Of a stretch of DNA of 7,063 nt, positions 1-5,950 are shown one piece after another. How positions within the stretch are numbered: position 1 is the first letter of the stretch; the number at the start of each line of letters is the position of its first letter. A program made the position numbers and the translations under genes. The DNA comes from Clostridiales bacterium UBA8153 (GTDB lineage Bacteria > Bacillota > Sulfobacillia > UBA8153): NCBI GenBank assembly GCA_003449495.1, contig DMHJ01000037.1, positions 1 through 7,063 on the forward strand, read 5' to 3'. Below the pieces are notes generated by a model. That model saw only the letters and a program-made list of their open reading frames with translations. It was not told the DNA's origin and did not search any database.

Positions 1-38
1 ATGGGCAAGAGCACATCGGCGTATACATACCGTGCCAC
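1..38 (-). CDS. spoIIGA: Probable SpoIIGA (sporulation sigma-E factor-processing peptidase), N-terminus only
   Basis: Only the first 12 codons lie in the window; the gene continues past position 1. Read from a GTG at 38-36, the peptide is MARYVYADVLLP. The Tyr-x-Asp-Val-x-x-Leu pattern at the very N-terminus matches the start of the first membrane segment of SpoIIGA proteins. A Shine-Dalgarno-like AAGGGTGA ends 5 nt before this GTG; another in-frame GTG at 47-45 is possible but less well spaced. The position directly after ftsZ is where Firmicutes carry spoIIGA-sigE(-sigG). SpoIIGA is a membrane aspartic protease that, once signalled from the forespore by SpoIIR, cleaves pro-sigma-E in the mother cell. 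The call rests on a short peptide plus gene order; the catalytic domain is not visible. Confidence 0.62.
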   Translation of the reverse strand, partial: MARYVYADVLLP

Positions 39-168
39 CCGGGTCACCCTTCGCCCCGCCACTACCAGCTCGTTCCACAGCCGAGCGGTATGCCCGCGGG
101 TGCGGGAATATGATGGCAGCTCCGGCGGTAGGGTCCGGGAATGTCATCGCTGGAAGGGGCGGCGAAAC

Positions 169-182
169 GTGTAAGGATACAC
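169..182. repeat. Perfect 14-nt inverted repeat in the ftsZ-spoIIGA gap
   Basis: GTGTA (169-173), a 4-nt centre AGGA, then TACAC (178-182). It is relatively AT-rich in a stretch that is otherwise nearly all G and C, and lies about 130 nt upstream of the spoIIGA start. It could be a binding site for a dimeric regulator or a short hairpin. No factor is assigned. Confidence 0.4.
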
Positions 183-235
183 CGGGCGCGGGGACGGGAA
201 ACCCCCGGACCGGGAGGGCGGCAGGATGCGGCCGG

Positions 236-267
236 GCGGCGGAAAGCCGGGCCCTGCCTACCGCCGC
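236..267 (-). terminator. GC-rich stem-loop after ftsZ, possible weak terminator or mRNA 3' stabiliser
   Basis: Arms GCGGCGG (236-242) and CCGCCGC (261-267) pair perfectly over 7 bp around an 18-nt loop, starting 15 nt after the ftsZ stop. No T-run follows on the minus strand (the next bases are GC-rich), so it is not a classical intrinsic terminator in the ftsZ direction. On the plus strand the stem is followed by a pyrimidine-rich tract (268-280), but no plus-strand gene is known here. Termination of ftsZ transcripts is therefore only a possibility. Confidence 0.35.
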
Positions 268-281
268 TTCCTTTCCTTCTA

Positions 282-1358
282 CTATTTGCCCGGCTTGCGG
301 GGTGCTGTGCGGAGAAAAGTCGGGATGCTCAGATCGCCGTCGGGGGCATTCTTGATTTCCAAGTCCAGGCCCTTGGGCAGAAAGGTTTGCGGTTGCTTGG
401 TCGCGCGGGAATCGAACCCGGTGGCGATCACGGTGATCTTGACCTCATCGCCCAGGGCATCGTCGATGACGGCACCGAAGATGACGTTGGCATCGGCATC
501 GGCGGCCTGGGTGATGATCTCGGCGGCGTCGTTGATCTCAAAGAGCCCCAGGTCCGGTCCGCCCGCGATGCTGAGGAGAATGCCCCGGGCTCCCTCGATG
601 GAGGTCTCCAGCAGGGGACTGGCGATGGCCTGGCGGGCGGCGTTGACCGCCCGGTCTTCCCCCTTGGCCGTCCCGATGCCCATCAGCGCCGTGCCGGCGT
701 CGGCCATGACCGTGCGGACATCGGCAAAATCCAGGTTGACGAGGCCGGGCACGGTGATCAGATCCGAGATGCCTTGGACGCCCTGGCGCAGCACGGCGTC
801 GGCCATCTGGAATGCCTGCACCGCGGAAGTGGTCTTTTCCGCCACCTTGAGCAGCCGGTCGTTATGTATGGTAATGAGAGTGTCCAGCTTTTCCCGCAGC
901 GCCACGATGCCCTGCTCGGCCACGTGCATCCGTCGCCTCCCCTCGAAGGCAAACGGGCGGGTGACTACCCCGACCGTAAGGGCCCCGCTGGCCCGGGCTA
1001 CCTCGGCCACAATGGGCGATGCTCCCGTGCCAGTCCCACCCCCCATGCCGGCGGTGATGAATACCATATTGGCCCCGTTCAGCGCGTTCTCGATGAGCTC
1101 CCGGCTCTCCAGGGCCGCCTTCTGCCCCAGCTCCGGGTCGGCTCCGGCCCCGAGACCCCGGGTTACCGTGGCCCCGATCTGCAGCCTGCTGATGGCGTCG
1201 CACCTGAGCAGGTCTTGGGCATCGGTGTTGATGGCCACAAAGTCCACGCCGCGCAGGCCGGCGCCGATCAGCCGGCTGACGGTGTTGCAGCCGCAACCGC
1301 CTACGCCCACTACCTTCAAGGTGGCAAACCGTTCCTCACCGAGGTCGAATTCAACCAT
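282..1358 (-). CDS. ftsZ: Cell division protein FtsZ
   Basis: FtsZ is the tubulin-like GTPase that polymerises into the cytokinetic Z-ring. The 358-residue protein shows the GTP-binding signature GGGTGTG (residues 106-112), the T7 catalytic loop NLDFADV (208-214), and the C-terminal conserved peptide SIPTFLR (344-350) that binds FtsA and other ring partners, followed by a basic tail. The start is ATG 1358-1356: AGGGGA lies 6 nt upstream and the N-terminus (MVEFDL...) is family-like. An in-frame TTG at 1439 would add 27 atypical residues and has no ribosome binding site. Oddities: the glycine-rich T1 loop reads GGCGCNT where GGGGNNA is usual; His165 stands in IHNDRLL where Pro is usual; the linker between the globular domain (ending near TGF, 313-315) and the conserved peptide is only about 28 residues. 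Two TAG codons stand in tandem at the end (284-279). All core motifs are intact, so this should be a functional primary FtsZ. Confidence 0.98.
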   Translation of the reverse strand: MVEFDLGEERFATLKVVGVGGCGCNTVSRLIGAGLRGVDFVAINTDAQDLLRCDAISRLQIGATVTRGLGAGADPELGQKAALESRELIENALNGANMVFITAGMGGGTGTGASPIVAEVARASGALTVGVVTRPFAFEGRRRMHVAEQGIVALREKLDTLITIHNDRLLKVAEKTTSAVQAFQMADAVLRQGVQGISDLITVPGLVNLDFADVRTVMADAGTALMGIGTAKGEDRAVNAARQAIASPLLETSIEGARGILLSIAGGPDLGLFEINDAAEIITQAADADANVIFGAVIDDALGDEVKITVIATGFDSRATKQPQTFLPKGLDLEIKNAPDGDLSIPTFLRTAPRKPGK

Positions 1359-1364
1359 GCGAGG

Positions 1365-1370
1365 TCCCCT
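1365..1370 (-). promoter_or_regulatory. Ribosome binding site deciding the ftsZ start
   Basis: AGGGGA sits 6 nt before ATG 1358. It supports this start over the longer TTG reading frame that begins at 1439. Confidence 0.75.
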
Positions 1371-1382
1371 GGTTCCAAGCAG

Positions 1383-1409
1383 CTGCCGGTTTCTGCCGGT
1401 ACAGCCGGC
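1383..1409. repeat. Helically phased GCCGG repeats upstream of ftsZ
   Basis: On the plus strand GCCGG occurs at 1385, 1395 and 1404. The first two belong to an 8-nt direct repeat CTGCCGGT (1383-1390 and 1393-1400) with a 10-nt period. The last copy also forms a short inverted repeat with the second (1395-1409). Such phasing can mark protein binding to one DNA face, but in GC-rich DNA it may be chance. Confidence 0.35.
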
Positions 1410-1447
1410 TCCCCCTGACCAGGGTTGCACTCCTTTCAAAGCTGATT

Positions 1448-1468
1448 GGCCTGCCCTAAAGACAGACC
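1448..1468 (-). other. Stem-loop in the ftsA-ftsZ gap (downstream hairpin)
   Basis: On the minus strand GGTCTGTC pairs with GGCAGGCC (two wobble pairs) around loop TTTAG. It lies 11 nt before the unused AAAGGAG at 1436-1430. A possible leader structure of the ftsZ mRNA; function unknown. Confidence 0.4.
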
Positions 1469-1486
1469 CGCTAAGGGAGACCTAAT

Positions 1487-1507
1487 GCCCGGGACTTCCG
1501 CCCGGAC
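1487..1507 (-). other. Stem-loop in the ftsA-ftsZ gap (upstream hairpin)
   Basis: On the minus strand GTCCGGG pairs with CCCGGGC (one T-G wobble) around loop CGGAAGT. It begins about 39 nt after the ftsA stop. With no following T-tract it is more likely an mRNA structure or processing barrier than a terminator. Confidence 0.4.
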
Positions 1508-1546
1508 GGGTTAGCGGCCCCGCGCGCAACCCGGCCGCCTCCACCT

Positions 1547-2779
1547 TTATGTGAGGTCCCGCACCCAACCGACCAGCCTCGCCCACAGCGAGCCTGGCCT
1601 TCCCCGGTCCCACGGCCCGGAGGCGTCCGGACCCCGCTGCTGTAGCGCCCGCATGACCAGTCCCACGCCGGTGGCAAGGGCCGGGTCGCGCGCAATATCG
1701 TCCAACCCCCCGGAAAGCACCGGGAACCCGGTACGCGCAGGCATCTCCAGACACGCTTCGGCCAGCTCCACCATACCGGTCAGCACGGAACTACCGCCGG
1801 TGAGTACCGCTCCCGCCGGCAGCGCCTGGGGGTAGCCCAGGGATCTGAGCTGCTGGGCCACCAGCTCCATGATCTCCTGGGCCCTGGCCTCAATAATGGT
1901 GTTGAGCGTCCGCCGGGACACTTGCCGCTGGCTACCCCCGGCGGTGCCCGGCACGCCCAGCAAGACGTCGTCATCGCCGGCACTCCCCTGGGCCCGCCCG
2001 TTGGCGACCTTGATGGCCTCGGCTTGGTGCACGGGCGTCCTCAAGCCCACGGCGATGTCGTTGGTGATGTGCCCACCGCCCAGGGGGACCACCGCGGCCT
2101 GCCACAGAGAGCCCTGCGCGTAGAGGGCCACCTGGGTGGTGCCGGCGCCCATATCCACCAGCATGACGCCGAGTTCCCGCTCGGCGGGATGCAGCACGGC
2201 CTCTCCCGCCGCCAACGAGGACAGCACCAGCTCGTCCACTTGCAGCCCGGCCCGGTATACGCAGCGCAAGAGGTTCTGGAGCGAAGCGGCGGCGCCGGTA
2301 ACGATCAGGGCTTCCACTTCCAGCCTGACGCCCACCATCCCCACGGGATCCTTGACCCCGTCGTAGCCGTCCACGATAAACTGGCGCGGCAGGATATGGA
2401 CGATCTCCCGGTCGGTGGGGACGTTCAGCACCCGGGCAGCTTCCATGACCCGATTCACGTCATCCTCGGTGATCTCCCGGTCCGCCCGGGACACGGCCAC
2501 CATGCCCCGGTTGTTGGTGGTAGTCATGTGCGGGCCGCCCGCGCCCACGTAGACGGATTTGACCTTCACCCCGGCCATACGCTCAGCCTTCTCACAGGCT
2601 CCGGTGATGGCCTGCACGGTAGCATCGATGTCTACCACTACCCCCCGGCGCATGCCCGCGGCCGGGCTGGTACCGACACCGATAATGTCTACCCCGCCAT
2701 CGTGGGTCGGCACGCCGATGACCATCGCCACTTTGCTGGTACCCACATCCAGGCTGGCTGCGTACTCGCGACGGGCCAC
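1547..2779 (-). CDS. ftsA: Cell division protein FtsA
   Basis: FtsA is an actin-fold ATPase that tethers FtsZ polymers to the inner face of the membrane. The 410-residue protein has the phosphate-1 motif SLDVGTSKV (9-17), the FtsA-specific 1C/SHS2 region (about 83-165), the phosphate-2 motif LVDMGAGTT (207-215), the adenosine-binding LTGGSSVLTG (326-335) and a C-terminal amphipathic helix rich in Trp and Leu (LWARLVGWVRDL, 398-409), the usual membrane anchor. The start is GTG 2779-2777, preceded by GGAGGTGA; an upstream in-frame GTG at 2812 is not preferred because this ribosome binding site lies inside that extension. Length is normal for Gram-positive FtsA. It follows sbp by 45 nt and is probably co-transcribed with it. 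The segment at about 260-285 (Gly, Asp and Ser rich) is a likely flexible loop. Confidence 0.97.
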   Translation of the reverse strand: MARREYAASLDVGTSKVAMVIGVPTHDGGVDIIGVGTSPAAGMRRGVVVDIDATVQAITGACEKAERMAGVKVKSVYVGAGGPHMTTTNNRGMVAVSRADREITEDDVNRVMEAARVLNVPTDREIVHILPRQFIVDGYDGVKDPVGMVGVRLEVEALIVTGAAASLQNLLRCVYRAGLQVDELVLSSLAAGEAVLHPAERELGVMLVDMGAGTTQVALYAQGSLWQAAVVPLGGGHITNDIAVGLRTPVHQAEAIKVANGRAQGSAGDDDVLLGVPGTAGGSQRQVSRRTLNTIIEARAQEIMELVAQQLRSLGYPQALPAGAVLTGGSSVLTGMVELAEACLEMPARTGFPVLSGGLDDIARDPALATGVGLVMRALQQRGPDASGPWDRGRPGSLWARLVGWVRDLT

Positions 2780-2783
2780 GGCG

Positions 2784-2791
2784 TCACCTCC
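2784..2791 (-). promoter_or_regulatory. Ribosome binding site deciding the ftsA start
   Basis: GGAGGTGA is near-perfect and sits just upstream of GTG 2779, so translation should start there rather than at the GTG at 2812. Confidence 0.8.
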
Positions 2792-2824
2792 CCGTTTTGC
2801 AAGGCATTCCACGCACCGTCCCGG

Positions 2825-3172
2825 TTACCTCTTTTGCCGGTATTGGCTTAACCACAGGCGCCGGGCCGCTCCTACATTCTGGAACATGCGCACGCCCAGC
2901 GCCACCACCACGGCCAGGTACAGCTCCACCCCTAAGCGGTCGCCCACGTAGGTGAGGCCGGCCGCCAGGAGCATGTTGAAGAAGAACCCGCTACCGAACA
3001 CCACCCCGTCGAACCTGCCCTCGATTTCCGCGCGCATCCCCCCGAATACCGAGTCCAGGCCCGCCAGTACGGCAATAGCTAGATAGCGCGCATGGACGGC
3101 CGGGATCCTCAAGGGCAAGTTCCATCCAATGATAGCGCCGATGCTGAGGCCCATCACGGCCAGGGCGATCAA
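2825..3172 (-). CDS. sbp: Small basic protein Sbp (DUF1290)
   Basis: A 115-residue integral membrane protein of the DUF1290 family, known as Sbp in Bacillus and found in the division cluster next to ftsA. Hydrophobic segments lie at about 2-20, 30-45, 60-76 and 82-98. The family-typical central part includes LAGLDSVFGGMRA (37-48) followed by the charged EIEGRFD. The C-terminus (100-115) is basic, with several Arg and Lys. The start is a TTG (3172-3170) preceded by AGGGG at 6-nt spacing; it overlaps the stop of the DUF881 gene in the form TTGA, so the two are probably translationally coupled. The biochemical role is unknown; its gene context suggests an accessory function in division or envelope assembly. 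Confidence 0.92.
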   Translation of the reverse strand: MIALAVMGLSIGAIIGWNLPLRIPAVHARYLAIAVLAGLDSVFGGMRAEIEGRFDGVVFGSGFFFNMLLAAGLTYVGDRLGVELYLAVVVALGVRMFQNVGAARRLWLSQYRQKR

Positions 3173-3888
3173 GGCGTTCCCCTCACTTCCGCCGGCCGGG
3201 CATGCTTCCAGCTCAGCACCCGGTCGTAGGCCGGCACCAAGAGCTCCCTTTCCCGGGTCATGGTGACCTCAATGCCCCAGAGACTCAGCTGGTCCACCAC
3301 CCCGCCCCGCATCTTCAGGGCGCCCTCCATGGTCTGGGCATCCCCGACGGCCGCGATAACGATGGGGGGAGCCACCCGTACGCTGTTGATGGAGATGGTG
3401 GGCCCGACGCAACGGATCTCGCTCAGAGCGGTGAGCCGTTGCCCGTTGATGGAGATGGCTTCGGCCCCGGCGGCGCGCAACTCGTTGACCACTTTGAGCA
3501 GGTCGTCATCGTGAATCAAGAAGACGTTGGGATCCTGCTGCCGGGTGCGGGGCCGCTGCGAATCGTGCATGGTCACCAAGATCCCCGGCCCGCGGACCGC
3601 CGACACCCCGGACAGCAGGCGGAGGCTCGCCAGCTCGCGGTTGAGCGCGGCGATGGCGGCGCTCTCACTGGCAGCTACCTCTTCCAGGCGCACCCGCAGG
3701 CTCGCCAGCTCGTAACGCAACAGATCGCGCTCGGCCTCGGCGGCTCTAAGCAAGGCCGTGAGCTCGTCCGCCCGGCGGAGAGGAAGCATACCGACCAGCC
3801 GCTGCTGGTTACGGATCTGGGTGGTCACCATGAACCCCAGAACCGCAAATATGACCACCAGCATGACCTGACCACTTCTCTGTCGCAC
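3169..3888 (-). CDS. DUF881 family membrane-anchored coiled-coil protein (YlxW/YlxX-like)
   Basis: A 239-residue protein with one N-terminal membrane segment (about 8-24) and a short cytoplasmic head, so most of it is predicted outside the membrane. Residues 40-93 form a heptad-like, Glu/Arg/Leu-rich probable coiled coil. The DUF881 domain follows (about 95-228), with hallmark stretches IHDDDLLKVVNELRAAGAEA (125-144) and ISINGQRLTALSEIRCVGPT (145-164). The start is GTG 3888-3886; a purine-rich GGAGG...GGTGG tract that overlaps the upstream ftsQ stop supplies the ribosome binding site. It lies between ftsQ and sbp, as ylxW/ylxX do in Bacillus. Only one DUF881 copy is present here. Function is unresolved in the family; a division-associated envelope role is inferred from context. 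Confidence 0.93.
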   Translation of the reverse strand: MRQRSGQVMLVVIFAVLGFMVTTQIRNQQRLVGMLPLRRADELTALLRAAEAERDLLRYELASLRVRLEEVAASESAAIAALNRELASLRLLSGVSAVRGPGILVTMHDSQRPRTRQQDPNVFLIHDDDLLKVVNELRAAGAEAISINGQRLTALSEIRCVGPTISINSVRVAPPIVIAAVGDAQTMEGALKMRGGVVDQLSLWGIEVTMTRERELLVPAYDRVLSWKHARPAEVRGTP

Positions 3889-3903
3889 GCACCCACCCCC
3901 CTC

Positions 3904-4605
3904 CTAGCGAATGACGGGACGGCTGAAACGGAGGTCAATGACGCTAACCCGGGAGATTTCCCCGCCCAGACCCGCCAGTACTGCGGCCAACACGTTGAGG
4001 GACTGCCCCAGCTGGGCCCCGGGACTGCCCAGCAGCACCCTGATCCCGCCGCTGAGGAACAACTCCACCTCACCCTCGCTGATGGCCACCTCTTGAGCTG
4101 GGGGCTGCAGCGGCCACACGCCCAAAGCAGACACCACCTGCAGGGCCATGACCAGATCGACCGAAGGCGGGCGGCTACGGGTGGCCCAGCCTCCTTCGAG
4201 TATGCCGGTGATGACCATCAGCTCTCCACTGGGGGCCTTCTCCTGGGCCAGCAGGAAACCGCCGGTATCGACCATCCAGAAGCCGTCCGGGGTGGCCAAC
4301 ACCGCAGCCGGCTCCCGTTCCCGCACGGTGATTACCACCCGCCCCGGGTAGGCGGGCCGGACCTCCACCCGCTCCAGCCAAGGATTCTCCAGGATCGACC
4401 TGACAATGGCATCATCCAGGGCGGCCAACAGGTGAACTCCCGGCACCAGGCCCGAGCGTCCCACGATCTCCTCAACACTCACCCGGCGGTTACCCAGGAC
4501 CTCCACGGCTACGATGTAGAAGCCGGGGGAATGGAGAAAGGCAAAACCTCCGGCACCCAGGCACAAGGCCAGTAATAGCAGCTTTATCATCGCCCGGCGC
4601 CGCAC
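3904..4605 (-). CDS. ftsQ: Cell division protein FtsQ/DivIB
   Basis: A bitopic membrane protein of the divisome that, with FtsL and DivIC/FtsB, links the Z-ring to septal peptidoglycan synthesis. The 233-residue protein has a short basic N-terminus (MRRR...K), a transmembrane helix (about 7-24), a POTRA domain (about 29-98, with VEVLGNRRVSVEEIV and ENPWLERVEVRPAYPGRVVI) and a FtsQ/DivIB beta domain (about 99-228). The cytoplasmic tail is very short, about 6-8 residues. The start is GTG 4605-4603 with GAGGTGAT just upstream; an ATG five codons later has no ribosome binding site. It ends 15 nt before the DUF881 gene. A candidate promoter lies directly upstream (4635-4663). Sequence is divergent, as is normal for this family, but domain order and context make the call secure. 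Confidence 0.94.
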   Translation of the reverse strand: MRRRAMIKLLLLALCLGAGGFAFLHSPGFYIVAVEVLGNRRVSVEEIVGRSGLVPGVHLLAALDDAIVRSILENPWLERVEVRPAYPGRVVITVREREPAAVLATPDGFWMVDTGGFLLAQEKAPSGELMVITGILEGGWATRSRPPSVDLVMALQVVSALGVWPLQPPAQEVAISEGEVELFLSGGIRVLLGSPGAQLGQSLNVLAAVLAGLGGEISRVSVIDLRFSRPVIR

Positions 4606-4634
4606 CCTATCACCTCGTGAGTACTCCGCAGCTG

Positions 4635-4663
4635 ATCATAACATACCGGTAGCCGGTGCAGAA
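4635..4663 (-). promoter_or_regulatory. Candidate extended -10 promoter for ftsQ and downstream division genes
   Basis: On the minus strand TGTTATGAT (4643-4635) matches an extended -10 (TGnTATAAT) with one mismatch in the hexamer. The hexamer 17 nt upstream, TTCTGC (4663-4658), is a poor -35, as is common with extended -10 elements. Expected transcription start is near 4628, about 23 nt before the ftsQ GTG. The AT-rich box stands out in a GC-rich gap. This would give the ftsQ-DUF881-sbp-ftsA-ftsZ group its own transcript, separate from mur genes upstream. Confidence 0.55.
4645..4657. repeat. Dyad in the ftsQ promoter spacer, possible operator
   Basis: ACCGG-TAG-CCGGT is a perfect inverted repeat that fills most of the spacer between the candidate -10 and -35 elements. 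A repressor or activator dimer could bind here; no factor is assigned. Confidence 0.4.
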
Positions 4664-4669
4664 GCTGGG

Positions 4670-4691
4670 CGCGGCAACGACGGGTACCGCG
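4670..4691 (-). terminator. Stem-loop just after murA, weak terminator candidate
   Basis: On the minus strand CGCGGTA pairs with TGCCGCG (7 bp, one G-T wobble) around an 8-nt loop, beginning 2 nt after the murA stop. No T-run follows. It may attenuate or protect the 3' end of the mur transcript ahead of the ftsQ promoter, but classical intrinsic termination is not supported. Confidence 0.35.
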
Positions 4692-4693
4692 GG

Positions 4694-5950
4694 CTACTCC
4701 CGGCGGATGTCCGCCCCTAGCTGGGCCAGCTTGAGCTCCAGCTTCTCGTAGCCCCGGTCAATGTGGGTGACCCCGCTCACCACCGTGGTCCCCTCGGCAG
4801 CCAGCCCGGCCATGACCAGGGCGGCTCCGTTGCGCAGGTCCGTCGCTTCGACGGCGGCACCCGACAGGCACTCCACGCCCCGCACGATGGCCGACCGGCC
4901 CTCGGTTTTGATCTGGGCGCCCATGCGGCACAGTTCCTCCACGTGCTTGAAGCGGTTCTCGAAGATGGTCTCCGTGATCACGCTGGTCCCCCGGGCGCAA
5001 CACGCGAGCACCATGAACTGAGGCTGCATGTCGGTGGGAAACCCCGGGTAGGGCAGCGTCTTTACGTCCACGGGCAACGGGCGACCGGAACCGGTCACCT
5101 GCAGCCTCCCCACCTCCTCCCGTATGGTCACCCCGCACTCGCGCAGCTTGGCAATGACTGCGTCCAAGTGCTCGGGAATGCAGTTATCAATGCGGATCTC
5201 TCCCCCCACCAAGGCCGCTGTCGCCATGAAGGTGCCCGTCTCAATGCGGTCCGGGCTGACGGCATGCTCGGCGCCCTCCAGGTGCTCTACGCCTTCGATC
5301 CTAATGGCATCCAACCCGGCGCCCTTGACGCGCGCACCCATGCCGTTCAAGAAGTTCTGCAGGTCGATGATCTCCGGCTCTTTGGCGGCGTTACGGATGA
5401 TGGTGACGCCATCGGCCAGTACCGCCGCCATCATCACGTTCTCCGTCGCGCCCACGCTGGGGAAGTCCAGGTGTACCTCGCGCCCCCTGAGGCGGTTGGC
5501 CTCGGCATGAATGTACCCGTATCGTTCGCGGATGGTAGCCCCCAAGGCTTCTAGACCCCGAAGGTGCAGGTCGATGGGCCGCGGTCCGATGGCGCACCCA
5601 CCCGGGTGAGAGATTCGCACCCGGCCCAGGCGGCCCAGGATGGGACCCATGAGGAAGATGGAAGACCGCATCTGTTGCATGAGTTGGTCGGGCACTTCCG
5701 TGACGGAGATGGCGGATGGGTCCACCTCCAAGGCCCGGCGGCCCCCGTACTCCACCCAGCGCACCCGGGCCCCCAAACCGCGGAGGATCTCTGACATGAC
5801 GGCTACGTCCCGGAGGTCAGGGGCATCCTGGAGCAGGCAGGGTCTACGGGCCAGTACCGTGGCGGCCATTACCGGCAGCACGGCGTTTTTGGCACCGCTC
5901 ACGCGGACTTGGCCCTCGAGTCGCCGCCTTCCCTGTATCACGTATCGCAT
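4694..5950 (-). CDS. murA: UDP-N-acetylglucosamine 1-carboxyvinyltransferase MurA
   Basis: MurA transfers enolpyruvate from PEP to UDP-GlcNAc, the first committed step of peptidoglycan synthesis, in the cytoplasm. The 418-residue protein is of normal length. Visible active-site features are SGAKNAVLP (18-26, with the Lys21-Asn22 pair), [10 protein letters not shown] (116-125) with catalytic Cys119 equivalent to E. coli Cys115, PDRIETGTF (233-241), FPTDMQPQF (304-312) with the catalytic Asp307, and [10 protein letters not shown] (396-405). Because the active-site residue is Cys and not Asp, the enzyme should be fosfomycin-sensitive by family knowledge. The start is ATG 5950-5948 with GGAGGT 9 nt upstream. 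It follows murC by 79 nt and precedes ftsQ by 88 nt. Firmicutes often have two MurA paralogues; which one this is cannot be told from the window. Confidence 0.97.
   Translation of the reverse strand: MRYVIQGRRRLEGQVRVSGAKNAVLPVMAATVLARRPCLLQDAPDLRDVAVMSEILRGLGARVRWVEYGGRRALEVDPSAISVTEVPDQLMQQMRSSIFLMGPILGRLGRVRISHPGGCAIGPRPIDLHLRGLEALGATIRERYGYIHAEANRLRGREVHLDFPSVGATENVMMAAVLADGVTIIRNAAKEPEIIDLQNFLNGMGARVKGAGLDAIRIEGVEHLEGAEHAVSPDRIETGTFMATAALVGGEIRIDNCIPEHLDAVIAKLRECGVTIREEVGRLQVTGSGRPLPVDVKTLPYPGFPTDMQPQFMVLACCARGTSVITETIFENRFKHVEELCRMGAQIKTEGRSAIVRGVECLSGAAVEATDLRNGAALVMAGLAAEGTTVVSGVTHIDRGYEKLELKLAQLGADIRRE

Larger units (their letters stand above)
39..281. other. Intergenic region between ftsZ and spoIIGA
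   Basis: This is 243 nt of very GC-rich sequence with no supportable gene. It holds a GC stem-loop just after the ftsZ stop (236-267), a perfect 14-nt inverted repeat (169-182), a short dyad CCCGG-A-CCGGG (204-214) and the spoIIGA ribosome binding site at about 43-51. In Bacillus the spoIIG promoter is sigma-A type with an unusually long spacer and is activated by Spo0A~P. I looked for a comparable promoter on the minus strand and found no convincing -35/-10 pair. Confidence 0.6.
1359..1546 (-). other. Structured ftsA-ftsZ intergenic region / ftsZ leader
   Basis: This is 188 nt between the ftsA stop and the ftsZ ATG, long compared with the other spacers of the cluster (about 15-90 nt). In transcription order it holds a hairpin at 1487-1507 (7-bp stem with one G-T wobble, 7-nt loop), a hairpin at 1448-1468 (8-bp stem with two wobbles, 5-nt loop), an unused strong Shine-Dalgarno AAAGGAG (1430-1436), a short GCCGG/CCGGC hairpin (1395-1409) within phased GCCGG repeats, and the true ftsZ ribosome binding site. 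Neither larger hairpin is followed by a T-run, so they are not obvious terminators. No confident promoter was found. Possible roles are setting a separate, higher ftsZ mRNA level by processing or translation control; this is inference. Confidence 0.55.

Noticed and set aside
61..150. Sigma-A promoter for spoIIGA (ATGACA as -35, CATATT as -10)
   Set aside because: The two boxes are about 28-29 nt apart, longer even than the unusual 22-nt spacer of Bacillus spoIIG.
141..1418. 425-codon plus-strand open frame opposite ftsZ
   Set aside because: Low-complexity Gly/Asp/His-rich translation with no family motif, fully antisense to a clear ftsZ; typical of GC-rich shadow frames.
1359..1439. 27-residue N-terminal extension of FtsZ from a TTG
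   Set aside because: No ribosome binding site before the TTG, atypical residues, and a proper ATG with AGGGGA fits family N-termini.
1922..2851. 309-codon plus-strand open frame opposite ftsA
   Set aside because: His/Gly/Pro-rich translation mirrors the codon pattern of ftsA; no domain and no independent gene context.
3202..4575. 457-codon plus-strand open frame opposite DUF881 and ftsQ
   Set aside because: Spans two recognised genes antisense and their junction, with a Gln/His/Gly-rich translation; no recognisable motif.
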